From the NCBI GenBank assembly GCA_019308985.1, contig JAFDHB010000159.1:1-13101 (forward strand): a stretch of DNA of 13,101 nucleotides, written 5' to 3'. Numbering within the stretch: the stretch's first letter is position 1; the number at the start of each line of letters is the position of its first letter. Positions 1-8,118 of this stretch are shown in pieces. Below the pieces are notes generated by a model. It searched no databases. It had not been told where the DNA came from and saw only the letters and a list, made by a program, of their open reading frames with translations. Source of the DNA: Deltaproteobacteria bacterium. GTDB lineage: Bacteria > Desulfobacterota > DSM-4660 > Desulfatiglandales > HGW-15. Made by a program: the position numbers and the translations under genes.

Positions 1-2
1 AC

Positions 3-326
3 CAGATACCATACAAGGAAAACTTCTACCTGGCCGAGGGAGGCCTAAACCGCGAGGCCGCCGAGCTGGGACGGGGAAATTACCCGGTGACGGATATCAA
101 CACTCCCACGCAACTGGCAAGCCAGGCCAGTCCCGACCTTCCCGGCCCCCCGCACGAGGTCAACGGCAAGGGCTATGATTTCACGGTGGAATACCTGGGC
201 AATTTCCAGCCGCCGGCAGGCTATTCGGCTATTCATTTCAGCAGGTATGATTACTTTGTTGATGTCAAGGGCGGCAATGTGCGGGTCGCCGGAAGGTATT
301 ACAGGATCGGTCCAAAGGCGCAGTAG
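3..326 (+). CDS. PilX-like minor pilus assembly protein, C-terminal part (5' end outside window)
   Basis: The frame is open from the left window edge to the TAG at 324-326, so this is the 3' portion of a longer gene. A GTG at 87 could be called as a start but cuts an otherwise continuous frame. The first visible residues contain FYLAEGGLNREAAEL, which resembles the end of the PilX N-terminal segment (typically A-F-Y-x-A-E-x-G-L-x-x-A) that follows the class III pilin hydrophobic helix. The remainder is rich in Gly, Pro and aromatic residues and ends in YYRIGPKAQ. PilX proteins are minor pilin-like components that help prime type IV pilus assembly, and they are usually encoded directly before pilY1, as here, with a 42-base gap. 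The transmembrane helix and prepilin peptidase site lie outside the window. The family call rests on this short motif plus the neighbour. Confidence 0.65.
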   Translation, partial: QIPYKENFYLAEGGLNREAAELGRGNYPVTDINTPTQLASQASPDLPGPPHEVNGKGYDFTVEYLGNFQPPAGYSAIHFSRYDYFVDVKGGNVRVAGRYYRIGPKAQ

Positions 327-368
327 CCTGTCCCGGTGATTGAAGGCACGGAACAGGGGCGATTCACC

Positions 369-3300
369 ATGAAATTCGAGAAGGGCAAAAACCAAGAGAA
401 GGCCGTTGCTTCAACACCCGGATCTCCCATGCCCGTGGTCATCACGGGGCTTGTGTTCTGGTGCCTGTTCTCCCTGGTTCTTCTGGATGCCTCCTCAGCC
501 CGGGGCCAGACCCGCATCCTCCCGTTGGCAACAAGCGGGGGGGCAGGGGACGAGCTGATCTACCAGACCGGGGCCCCGCCCCTGGTCTTGCTGGTCATGG
601 GCCGGAACCACAAGCTGTACTACGAGGCTTACAACGACGCCTCCGACCTCAACGGAGACGGCACCCTGGACACGGGCTACAATCCTGACATAGACTATTA
701 CGGTTATTTTGATTCCCATAAGGCTTACACCTACACTTACAACGACATGCTGGGGATATGGCTGTTCGAGCCCACTTCCCGTGCACCGGACAAAAAGGTA
801 AACGGAGCCGAAGAGTGGAGCGGAGATTTCCTAAACTACCTGACTACCTCCCGGATGGACGCCCTCAGGAAGGTCCTTTACGGCGGGTACCGCTCTATTG
901 ACACCGCCACAGCGACCGTGCTTGAACGGGTCTATATCCCCCAGGATGCCCACACCTGGGGAAAGGAGTACGAGAGCATCGAGCGGGACGGTTACGACAT
1001 CAGGGATTATACCCCCCTGGGCCTCCCGGAGCCGGGAAACAGGCACCTCTTTGCGTCCACCACCCTGGAGGACCCCTCCAATCCCGGGCAACCTGACCTG
1101 GACCGGCCCGTCCTCAGGGTCCTGCCCAACAACAGCCACCGGATCTGGGAGTGGGTGGCCAAGGAGAGGCCCGTGGCCTGTGACGACACGCAGAAAAATT
1201 GCGAGGACATTGAGCAGTCTCCCCAGACTCCGTCCCATCCCGGCCATCCCCGGAACCACTCAGAGTTTGAAGACCTGGTCAAGGATTATGCGAAGGATGA
1301 AAATCTCCAATGCTCTGGTCCAGTGTCAAAGATAGACGGGAGCGGCAATCAGTGCGCAGGGGACGAGGAAAATTTCCTGACCATCTTCAAGGGCTCTCTC
1401 CTGGTCAACAAGGGCGGGTTCTACCGCTTTGCGGTGGACGGAGATGATGCAGTGGAGGTCTTGATCGACGGGGTTGTCAGGGCAGGGTGGTATGGTGCCC
1501 ATCCGGACTGCGCTTGTACGTCTCACAGAGGAAACAGGGTGCCCCTGACCAAGGGCAGCCATACGGTGGAATTCCGCCACGAACAGGGCCCGGGAGCCAG
1601 CAGTTACCGCCTCTATTGGAAGGGCAGGGACAGCGGTGGGAGGTGGGAAATCATCCCGGAAGGTTCCTACCAGGACCTGACTCAGACCACCTATACCCTG
1701 CTCACCCCGTCGGTTCCCGGCTCCACCATTGAAGACTACGAGGTCAGGGTACTTGTCTGCCACGAGGAAGCAGGCCTTGAAGACAACTGCAAGCAATACC
1801 CTTCGGGCGTGTACAAGCCCACGGGCATCTTACAGGAGTACGGGGAATCGGGCCGCATGTACTTCGGGCTGCTTACGGGGTCGTACACGAAAAACACTTC
1901 GGGCGGCGTTCTACGGAAAAGAATAGGCCCCATCACGGATGAAATCAATCAAGATACGGGCCAGTTGCTGACTCCGCCAGGCGGGGGTATCATCGATGCG
2001 ATCAATAGATTGAGAATTTCTGAATTCCGTTACAGTGATTACTCATACCAGCCTGGATGGCCAGGTGCTTGGGTTACGACACGCCCAATGGACGAAGGCG
2101 AATTCCCAGATTGGGGCAATCCCGTGGCGGAGATGATGTACGAGGGCATGCGCTATTTTGCGGGCAAGGGGAACCCTACCGAAGATTTCACTTACGACGG
2201 CTCGGGGGCCCTGGACGACAACCTCCTCGGGCTCCCCAAACCGGAATGGGACAATCCATACGGCAACGAAAACTACTGTGCCAGGCCCTTCATGCTGGTC
2301 CTCTCGGACATATACCCCACCTATGACTCGGACCAGTTGCCTGGGAGCTACTTTGGGGCGCCGCCCCAGCCCGATGACCTGGCGGACCTGGACGTGGAAG
2401 ACCTTGCAGACCGCATCTTTCAAGAGGAAGAGCAGGCCGGGTATTACTACATGGGACAGGTGGGGAGCACGGACGACGATTCGTGCCTGCCAAAGGGCAT
2501 GGACGGCTTCGGCGATGCCAGGGGCCTGTGCCCCGAGGAGCCCACCAAGCAGGGGGCTTACTATTCGGCGGCCGTGGCCTATTACGGCCGAACCAGGGAC
2601 ATCAATCCGGTTGCGGGCGAGCAGAATGTCCTCTCTTACATGGTGGGGCTCGCCTCGCCCCTGCCCCGTATCAATATCAGGGTGGGGACCAAGGACATCA
2701 CCCTGGTCCCCTTTGCCAAGTCCGTCTACTGGGATAGGGATAGAATCAGCCCAGACCAAGGGGCATTTCAGCCCACCAATACCATCGTGGACTTCTTCGT
2801 GGAGGAAATCACTCCCACCTACGGCCGGTTCAGGATCAATTACGAGGACGTGGAGCAGGGCGCAGACCATGACATGGACGCAATCGTCATCTACGAGTAC
2901 CAGGTCATAGACGACAATGGAGACCCCGTCTCCGACCCGGCGGACGGCTCAAAGGTCAGGATAAGCCTTACCTCAGACTCTGCTGCCGGCGGAATCATCC
3001 AGCACATGGGATACATTATCTCCGGGACCACCGCGGACGGGACCTACCTGGAAGTGAGGGATTATGATACCGGCTCATCCAGTGACGTGGACTATTTCCT
3101 GGACACTCCTCCAGGGGTGACTCCACCTGCATCCCGGGCCGCGTGGGACGATGACGAGGCCCTTCCCCTCTTGACCTCCAGGACCTTTGAGCCCGGCACC
3201 ACGGGAACTGCGACCCTGCTCAAGGACCCTCTCTGGTATGGGGCGAAGTGGGGCGGCTTTGAGGACATAAATGGAAACCAGATACCCGACCTGCAAAGCG

Positions 3301-5849
3301 AGTGGGACCAGGACGGTAATGGTGAGCCTGATACCTATTTCCTCGTGGTCAACCCCCTCAAGCTGGAACAGCAGTTGAACAAGAGCTTCTCAGACATCCT
3401 GAGCCGTGGAACCAGCCACGTGGCCCCGGTGGTCTCAGTGGATGCGGCCAATAGGGCCCAGAGCGGCGACGATCTCTACATGGCCTTTTTCAAGCCCATC
3501 GGGGATTCCTACTGGCCGGGAAATCTCAAGAAATACGGGCTCGACTATCTCGCCAGGACCGACTGCGGCAGGTCCGCCGAGGAATGGACGGTCGTGGACA
3601 AAAACGGCGACATCGCTGTCCTCTGCGACGGGACCTTCAAGCCGAGCGCCACGTCCTTCTGGTCCTCTGCCAGTGACGGCGGAGAGGTGGACAAGGGCGG
3701 GGCAGGAGAACGCCTCCTGGAGGCCATGCCCGGCCAAGATCCCGTGCTGGTGCCCGGCTCCGGGCCCTACCTTGATTTTCGCAACATAAAGACGTACAAG
3801 GACGGCTCCCTGGTGGACTTCTTGCCCGAGAACATCACCAACGGGGACCTGGAGGTTGATTCTGACCTCATGCGATTGAAGATCATCAATTTCATGTACG
3901 GATACAGCTTTGACGCAGAAGAAACCACCGGGGCTCCCACCTCCAAGAGGGAGTGGATACTGGGGGATATAATCCATTCAGAGCCGAGGATCATCGATTA
4001 CCTGGACGAGAACGGCAACCTCAAGAGACGTTACATTGCCGTGGGCTCAAATGACGGTATGCTCCACGTATTCACGGACATGGATATCCCCGCCCTCGGT
4101 TACCAGGCAGGTGACGAGGTCTTTGCCTTTGTCCCCCGGGACCTCCTGCCGAGGCTCAAGGAATTCGCAGATCCTACCGCTCACCCGTACTTGGTGGACG
4201 GGCCAATAAGCCTCCTGCTGTCCGCCGCCTTCAATGACGCAAATGGAAACGGTGAGAGGGACCCGGGCGAGTATTTCAGAAAGACCCTGGTCTTTGGGGA
4301 GAGGCGCGGGGGGAGGAGTTACTGGGCCCTGGACGTAACCGACCCTGACCCGGACAAATGGTCCGTCAAATGGCATATCCAGGGGGGCCTTCAAGGAACC
4401 CCAGGATTTGAGGAACTGGGCTATTCCTGGAGCAAGCCCTTTTTTGCCAGGATCAAGACCGCCGAGAACACCTTCAAGACCGTGGTCATATTCGGCGGGG
4501 GGTATGACCCCCTGGAAGACGGCTTTCCCGAGGCCTTTGATGATGCGGACAAGGACGGCAGGTATGACGACGGTGAAACTTACAGGGATCTGAACGGAAA
4601 CGGAGTTTATGATGCCGGTGAACCTTACTCGGATGACAACCTCAACGGGGTCCGGGATCCCGGGGAATTCCATTCCGTCACCATCGGAGGGACAGGGGGA
4701 TATGACAAATGGAACCCGGGCACGGACACCATGGGACGCGGCATATTCGTGGTACACGTGGAAGACGGGAGCCTGCTCTTTAAGGCCACCTATGGTGATG
4801 AGGACTCGGACGGAGATGAGACCGAGGACACAACAACCGGCACGGAGCAGAGCTACGCCTCCATGAAATACTGTTTCCCTGCGGATCTTTCGGTTATCCC
4901 CCTTGCAGACACAAAGATCCTGATCTACGCGGCGGATGTATACGCCCAGATATGGAAGATCACCTATGATTACAATGCAGACTCAGCCCGTGACTATGGG
5001 GATCCCCAGTCCACCAGGTGGAAGGTGAAAAGGATCTTCCTATCAAATCCCGGGGCAATCCTTGAAAGCGGCGGCACGGATTTGAGCTCCGGTTCCCTGG
5101 ATGAGACGGATGGTGGCAGGAAGGCCTTCTTTTCCCCTGACGTATCCCTTGGGGGAAACGAATGGTCCCCAGGGCCCGTCCTTTACTTTGGCACCGGGGA
5201 CATGGCCCATCCCCGCTACACCATGATCTCCAACCGCTTCTACGCGGTAAGGGACCTGGACGATCTCCTGGATGAAAGGGACCTGTTGAACCTCACCTGC
5301 GATGAACTGGACCAGGATGCGGATCTCGACGGGGACGGAGACCGTGACACCGACGACCAACTGGCCCGGAAGGTGCTCAAGGACCTGCTTTTGAAAGAGG
5401 GAGCAAAGGGGTTCTACAAGGTCCTGGACAAGCAGGGGAATTGTCCTGATGATGCCTTTGACCACGGCGGGGAACACGTGTTGAGCCGGCCGACGCTCTT
5501 TTTTAAGAACCTCTTCTTTACCTCCTATCAACCCACCCTGGGAGAGCCTTGCAACCCCTCTGGAAACGCCCTCATATACGCCTTGGACTTTTCCTGGGGG
5601 ACCTCGGCCTTGAATTTTTCCCGGGAAAACGATATTCCTGAAAAGGCGATCAGGACGATCCAGGACACTTACAGGGTAATGGGCGGAAGCTCCGTCCCTT
5701 CCGGGATCAGGGTCATCACGAGGGGTGAGAAGGCGGCAGGGCTCCTGAGTGCCGGTGGCAAGTTGGCAGGCGCGGGGGAAGAGGGAAGCACCGAGATACC
5801 CGGACCCCCTGGGGGCGTCTCCCAGATGCTGTGGCTCACCGAAGACTAG
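369..5849 (+). CDS. pilY1: PilY1-family type IV pilus tip/assembly protein with PA14-like insert
   Basis: Predicted secreted or outer-surface protein of 1826 aa, much longer than the roughly 1160 aa of Pseudomonas PilY1. I chose ATG 369 (preceded by CAGGGGC) over GTG 336, which has no Shine-Dalgarno. Residues 22-39 form a hydrophobic signal segment with probable cleavage in ASSARGQ. Visible in order: a DLNGDGTLD loop (about 93-101); the PilY1-type block WSGDFLNYLTTSRMDALRKV (about 150-170); a PA14-like beta domain (about 330-422); and from about 1018 the conserved C-terminal beta-propeller, with LGDIIHSEP (about 1196), VGSNDGMLHVF (1225), YWALDVTDP (about 1318), VVIFGGGYD (about 1372) and YFGTGD. 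Repeated Asp/Asn/Gly loops at 1290-1303, 1392-1436 and about 1648-1665 look like calcium sites. The N-terminal strand VLLVMGRNHK has no DxSxS MIDAS motif. PilY1 proteins promote pilus extension and adhesion. The C-terminal family assignment is firm; the role of the insert is inference. Confidence 0.93.
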   Translation: MKFEKGKNQEKAVASTPGSPMPVVITGLVFWCLFSLVLLDASSARGQTRILPLATSGGAGDELIYQTGAPPLVLLVMGRNHKLYYEAYNDASDLNGDGTLDTGYNPDIDYYGYFDSHKAYTYTYNDMLGIWLFEPTSRAPDKKVNGAEEWSGDFLNYLTTSRMDALRKVLYGGYRSIDTATATVLERVYIPQDAHTWGKEYESIERDGYDIRDYTPLGLPEPGNRHLFASTTLEDPSNPGQPDLDRPVLRVLPNNSHRIWEWVAKERPVACDDTQKNCEDIEQSPQTPSHPGHPRNHSEFEDLVKDYAKDENLQCSGPVSKIDGSGNQCAGDEENFLTIFKGSLLVNKGGFYRFAVDGDDAVEVLIDGVVRAGWYGAHPDCACTSHRGNRVPLTKGSHTVEFRHEQGPGASSYRLYWKGRDSGGRWEIIPEGSYQDLTQTTYTLLTPSVPGSTIEDYEVRVLVCHEEAGLEDNCKQYPSGVYKPTGILQEYGESGRMYFGLLTGSYTKNTSGGVLRKRIGPITDEINQDTGQLLTPPGGGIIDAINRLRISEFRYSDYSYQPGWPGAWVTTRPMDEGEFPDWGNPVAEMMYEGMRYFAGKGNPTEDFTYDGSGALDDNLLGLPKPEWDNPYGNENYCARPFMLVLSDIYPTYDSDQLPGSYFGAPPQPDDLADLDVEDLADRIFQEEEQAGYYYMGQVGSTDDDSCLPKGMDGFGDARGLCPEEPTKQGAYYSAAVAYYGRTRDINPVAGEQNVLSYMVGLASPLPRINIRVGTKDITLVPFAKSVYWDRDRISPDQGAFQPTNTIVDFFVEEITPTYGRFRINYEDVEQGADHDMDAIVIYEYQVIDDNGDPVSDPADGSKVRISLTSDSAAGGIIQHMGYIISGTTADGTYLEVRDYDTGSSSDVDYFLDTPPGVTPPASRAAWDDDEALPLLTSRTFEPGTTGTATLLKDPLWYGAKWGGFEDINGNQIPDLQSEWDQDGNGEPDTYFLVVNPLKLEQQLNKSFSDILSRGTSHVAPVVSVDAANRAQSGDDLYMAFFKPIGDSYWPGNLKKYGLDYLARTDCGRSAEEWTVVDKNGDIAVLCDGTFKPSATSFWSSASDGGEVDKGGAGERLLEAMPGQDPVLVPGSGPYLDFRNIKTYKDGSLVDFLPENITNGDLEVDSDLMRLKIINFMYGYSFDAEETTGAPTSKREWILGDIIHSEPRIIDYLDENGNLKRRYIAVGSNDGMLHVFTDMDIPALGYQAGDEVFAFVPRDLLPRLKEFADPTAHPYLVDGPISLLLSAAFNDANGNGERDPGEYFRKTLVFGERRGGRSYWALDVTDPDPDKWSVKWHIQGGLQGTPGFEELGYSWSKPFFARIKTAENTFKTVVIFGGGYDPLEDGFPEAFDDADKDGRYDDGETYRDLNGNGVYDAGEPYSDDNLNGVRDPGEFHSVTIGGTGGYDKWNPGTDTMGRGIFVVHVEDGSLLFKATYGDEDSDGDETEDTTTGTEQSYASMKYCFPADLSVIPLADTKILIYAADVYAQIWKITYDYNADSARDYGDPQSTRWKVKRIFLSNPGAILESGGTDLSSGSLDETDGGRKAFFSPDVSLGGNEWSPGPVLYFGTGDMAHPRYTMISNRFYAVRDLDDLLDERDLLNLTCDELDQDADLDGDGDRDTDDQLARKVLKDLLLKEGAKGFYKVLDKQGNCPDDAFDHGGEHVLSRPTLFFKNLFFTSYQPTLGEPCNPSGNALIYALDFSWGTSALNFSRENDIPEKAIRTIQDTYRVMGGSSVPSGIRVITRGEKAAGLLSAGGKLAGAGEEGSTEIPGPPGGVSQMLWLTED

Positions 5850-5885
5850 ACACTTCCAGGAATATTCTGCTGGAGGGTTTTAGTC

Positions 5886-5945
5886 ATTGGATATTGGAAT
5901 TTGAAATTTGTTTGTAATTTGGTGCTTGGAATTTGGGATTTTGGG
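5886..5945. repeat. AT-rich low-complexity spacer with degenerate TTGGAATTTG units
   Basis: The pilY1-rlmD gap has a T/G-rich block made of near-repeats. TTGGAATTTG occurs exactly at 5894-5903 and 5926-5935, with variants such as TTGAAATTTG and TTTGTAATTTGG between them. The composition is far more AT-rich than the flanking genes. Spacers of this flavour occur in several environmental bacterial genomes, to my recollection. No function is evident. Confidence 0.5.
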
Positions 5946-6036
5946 CACACAATTCCAAGGCACGGCCATTCTGACCTCGCCCATCGAAGATCCCCCTATG
6001 GGGGAAAGGTCTAGGTTTTTCAGGATAAAACAAGCA

Positions 6037-7446
6037 ATGACCTTGGGAAAGGCTCCAAAAAAGGGAGATCTCGTTGAGCTCCGGGTGGAAAAAGTCGCCT
6101 TCGGCGGGCAGGGTGTTTCCAGAGTGGACGGGTATGTGATCTTTGTAAGCGGTGGCATCCCGGGAGACAGGGTCCTCGGGCGAATTATCAAGAAGAAAAG
6201 GGACTATGCCGAGGCCAGGATAGAAGAGATCCTGGAGTCCTCTCCCGACAGGATTCAACCACCCTGTCCATACCATGGCTATTGTGGGGGTTGCCAGTGG
6301 CAGCACATGCGCTATGAGCGACAACTCTTGTACAAGAAGCAACACGTGCAGGAGGCTGTATCCAGGATCGGGGCCTTAAAAGGAATTATTGTCCGCGATA
6401 CCATTCCTTCAGCTAGGGTGTTCTCCTACAGGAACAAGATGGAGTTTTCCTTCTCTGACCGCCGCTGGTACTTGCCGGAGGAATTTGAAAGGAAGCAGGA
6501 TCGAGCCATCAAGGAATTCGCCCTGGGGCTCCACGTACCCGGGACCTTCAGCAAGGTCATTGACCTTGACGCCTGCCTGCTCCAGCAAGAGGAGGGAAAC
6601 CGGATACTGCGTGACGTGAAGGAGCTGGTGAAGAAAAGCGGCGTGCCTGTCTACGGCCTCAAGAGCCACCAGGGATATTGGAGGTTCTTGACCCTACGGT
6701 ACTCCTTTTTTCACGACGAGTGGATGGTGAATCTTGTGACTTCCGAGGAAAGACCCGACTTGCTCGAACCCCTGGTAAAGGCCCTTTGCCCCATGCACCC
6801 CCGCATCAAGACCGTGGTAAACAGCATCAATACCAGGCGGGCCGCCATCGCCCTTGGCGAAAAGGCGATCGTGCTCTTCGGCCAGGGCATGATCCAGGAC
6901 AGGATCGGGCCCTACGAGTTTCAGATCTCTCCAGACTCCTTTTTCCAGACCAACTCACTGACCGCGGAGGCACTCTACGCCAAGGTCCTGGAGTATGCTG
7001 ATCTCACCGGTTCTGAGGTCGTCCTGGACCTTTACAGCGGCACCGGGACCATTCCCATGTTCTTGTCAAAGGGCGCAAGGGAGGTATTCGGTATGGAACT
7101 GGCGCAAAGTGCGGTCAGTGATGCCGTAACAAACTCCAGGAGAAACCAGGTTTACAACTGCCGATTCATCACGGGAGACATAAGGGCCTCCCTCCCCGGC
7201 CTGGGCCTCAACCCCGATGTCCTGGTCATTGACCCACCCCGGGCGGGCATGCACAAGGACGTACTGTCTATGGTAATGGGCCTCTCTGTAAGGCGTATAG
7301 TCTATGTCTCTTGTAATCCTTCCACCCTTGCCAGGGACCTGGGGGGCATGGCCCAAGGATACGAGGTCACTGAAATACAGCCGGTAGACATGTTCCCCCA
7401 TACCTACCACGTTGAATGCGTTGCAAGACTCCTCAGGCGCAGCTAG
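6037..7446 (+). CDS. rlmD: 23S rRNA (uracil-C5)-methyltransferase, RlmD/RumA family
   Basis: A 469-aa S-adenosylmethionine-dependent RNA methyltransferase that makes 5-methyluridine, most likely at the 23S U1939-equivalent position. An N-terminal TRAM RNA-binding domain spans residues 10-68 (KGDLVELRVEKVAFGGQGVSR). A [4Fe-4S] site is formed by C77, C83, C86 (CPYHGYCGGC) and C180 (DLDACLL). The catalytic domain has SFFQTN (302-307), the SAM loop DLYSGTGTIP (331-340), DPPRAGM (399-405), the nucleophile C426 in VSCNPSTLARDL, and the general-base Glu460 in the HTYHVECVARL tail. I start at ATG 6037, just before the TRAM domain, with AGGA at 6022-6025. The in-frame ATG 5998 lies inside a CCCCC-TAT-GGGGG inverted repeat (5992-6004) and lacks a good Shine-Dalgarno, and TTG 5908 would translate the AT-rich spacer. 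Exact target specificity (U1939, U747 or tRNA U54) cannot be decided from sequence alone. Confidence 0.93.
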   Translation: MTLGKAPKKGDLVELRVEKVAFGGQGVSRVDGYVIFVSGGIPGDRVLGRIIKKKRDYAEARIEEILESSPDRIQPPCPYHGYCGGCQWQHMRYERQLLYKKQHVQEAVSRIGALKGIIVRDTIPSARVFSYRNKMEFSFSDRRWYLPEEFERKQDRAIKEFALGLHVPGTFSKVIDLDACLLQQEEGNRILRDVKELVKKSGVPVYGLKSHQGYWRFLTLRYSFFHDEWMVNLVTSEERPDLLEPLVKALCPMHPRIKTVVNSINTRRAAIALGEKAIVLFGQGMIQDRIGPYEFQISPDSFFQTNSLTAEALYAKVLEYADLTGSEVVLDLYSGTGTIPMFLSKGAREVFGMELAQSAVSDAVTNSRRNQVYNCRFITGDIRASLPGLGLNPDVLVIDPPRAGMHKDVLSMVMGLSVRRIVYVSCNPSTLARDLGGMAQGYEVTEIQPVDMFPHTYHVECVARLLRRS

Positions 7447-7456
7447 GCTTCGCCTC

Positions 7457-7493
7457 TTTCACCGTATCATTATGGATGTTTGAAACGGTGAAA
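7457..7493 (+). other. Hairpin just downstream of rlmD
   Basis: TTTCACCGT (7457-7465) and ACGGTGAAA (7485-7493) are a perfect 9-bp inverted repeat separated by 19 bases, beginning 10 bases after the rlmD stop. No T-run follows, so it is not a canonical intrinsic terminator; it may be a 3'-end stabilising or processing structure. I see nothing supportable between 7494 and the repeat at 7626. Confidence 0.4.
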
Positions 7494-7625
7494 AGGATCA
7501 CGGTTCCTCTTTCTTTCGTTCGAGGGCTCCCGGGCTTGTCCGCTCTCCCGCCCCTCTTCAAAGTAGGCAAAACCGGACAAAAGATCTGCCCTTGATAGGC
7601 ATGCCCTGAGAGACAGCCCAATTCT

Positions 7626-7827
7626 GACGAGTTCGCAAAAAGTCAAAATTGGGATGGCAAAGTAAAAAGCTTCAAGTTCAAGGCGCGCGAATCTCGTGTG
7701 ATGAGGCGTACTTAGCGTACGCCGCAATCATTTACCCCGTTAAATAATTCTGAATTCAGAACTATTCCCATTTAACGGGGCAGGGATGAAGCGCAACGCA
7801 GAAATTGGACTTTTTACGAAGCCATCA
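7626..7827. repeat. MITE-like palindromic repeat, complete copy
   Basis: A roughly 200-bp non-coding element. Its ends are imperfect terminal inverted repeats: TTCGCAAAAAGTCAAAATT on the left against TTCGTAAAAAGTCCAATTT read inward from the right. Internal structure includes GGCGTAC-ttagc-GTACGCC (7705-7723), CCCCGTTAAAT (7735-7745) pairing perfectly with ATTTAACGGGG (7770-7780), and the 14-bp palindrome TTCTGAATTCAGAA (7748-7761) between those arms. The 9-mer CAATTCTGA flanks it at 7619-7627 and 7826-7834, a candidate target duplication, so the exact edges are uncertain by a few bases. The left 141 bases recur at 12961-13101 with three mismatches and no gaps. It has no open reading frame of note, so it would need a transposase supplied elsewhere. 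Confidence 0.8.
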
Positions 7828-7844
7828 ATTCTGAAGAAAATAAC

Positions 7845-7874
7845 TTGACAATTGTTCCTGCATGCCTGTAAATA
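7845..7874 (+). promoter_or_regulatory. Candidate sigma-70 promoter for the rpsU leader
   Basis: A consensus -35 TTGACA (7845-7850) is followed after 16 bases by TGTAAA (7867-7872, four of six matches to TATAAT) or after 18 bases by TAAATA. It lies 18 bases beyond the right end of the repeat and about 60 bases before the strong Shine-Dalgarno at 7916. A start of transcription near 7880 would be expected. The -10 is weak, so this is a prediction only. Confidence 0.4.
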
Positions 7875-7933
7875 GCTGTTTGTCACCAATTTCGGCCGTG
7901 AAGTAGAGTCTTTGAAAGGGGGTGATCAATCAA

Positions 7934-8080
7934 ATGACAGGGCTGATTAAGGAATCAGGCGGTGGGAAAATGCCCGGCCTTTTGATAGAACCCCGTATCC
8001 CCTTTGGTGAGAGCGCCTCCATGCCTTCAGAAATAGAGGATACCTTGTACCTTGTTTTCTTGATGGGGAGGGCATTATGA
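7934..8080 (+). CDS. Possible 48-aa small protein or leader peptide, unrecognised
   Basis: ATG 7934 to TGA 8078-8080 gives 48 residues, beginning MTGLIKESGGGKMPGLLIEP and ending LYLVFLMGRAL. The reason for listing it is the ribosome-binding site. AAGGGGGTGATC (7916-7927) matches the 12-base complement of the 16S 3' end at 11 of 12 positions and lies seven bases from the ATG. The product has no signal peptide, clear transmembrane helix or family I recognise, and its third-position composition is not clearly coding. It overlaps the predicted RNA helices, so the frame may instead be a leader peptide whose translation alters RNA folding, or chance. It is too short to judge from one sequence. Confidence 0.3.
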   Translation: MTGLIKESGGGKMPGLLIEPRIPFGESASMPSEIEDTLYLVFLMGRAL

Positions 8081-8118
8081 AGTAGACCCTTACCTTATCT
8101 ATTGTTGAAGGCTTGGAA

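Noticed and set aside
87..326. A separate 79-aa gene starting at GTG 87
   Set aside because: The frame is continuously open to the window edge and the upstream residues carry the PilX-like motif, so it is the tail of a longer gene.
2043..2870. A 275-codon minus-strand open frame
   Set aside because: It lies entirely antisense to the well-conserved pilY1 frame and reads as an uninformative Val/Gly/Arg-rich product, as expected of a GC-rich shadow frame.
5992..6004. CCCCC-TAT-GGGGG as a terminator of the pilY1 operon
   Set aside because: The stem is only 5 bp, has no following T-run and lies about 140 bases after the pilY1 stop; it is used only as an argument against the 5998 start of rlmD.
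7521..7545. GTTCGAGGGCTCCC as a possible tRNA T-arm
   Set aside because: No matching acceptor, D-arm or anticodon arm can be drawn around it.
8041..8054. TACCTTG tandem pair as a CRISPR-like or satellite repeat
   Set aside because: Only two 7-bp units, which is too little for either.
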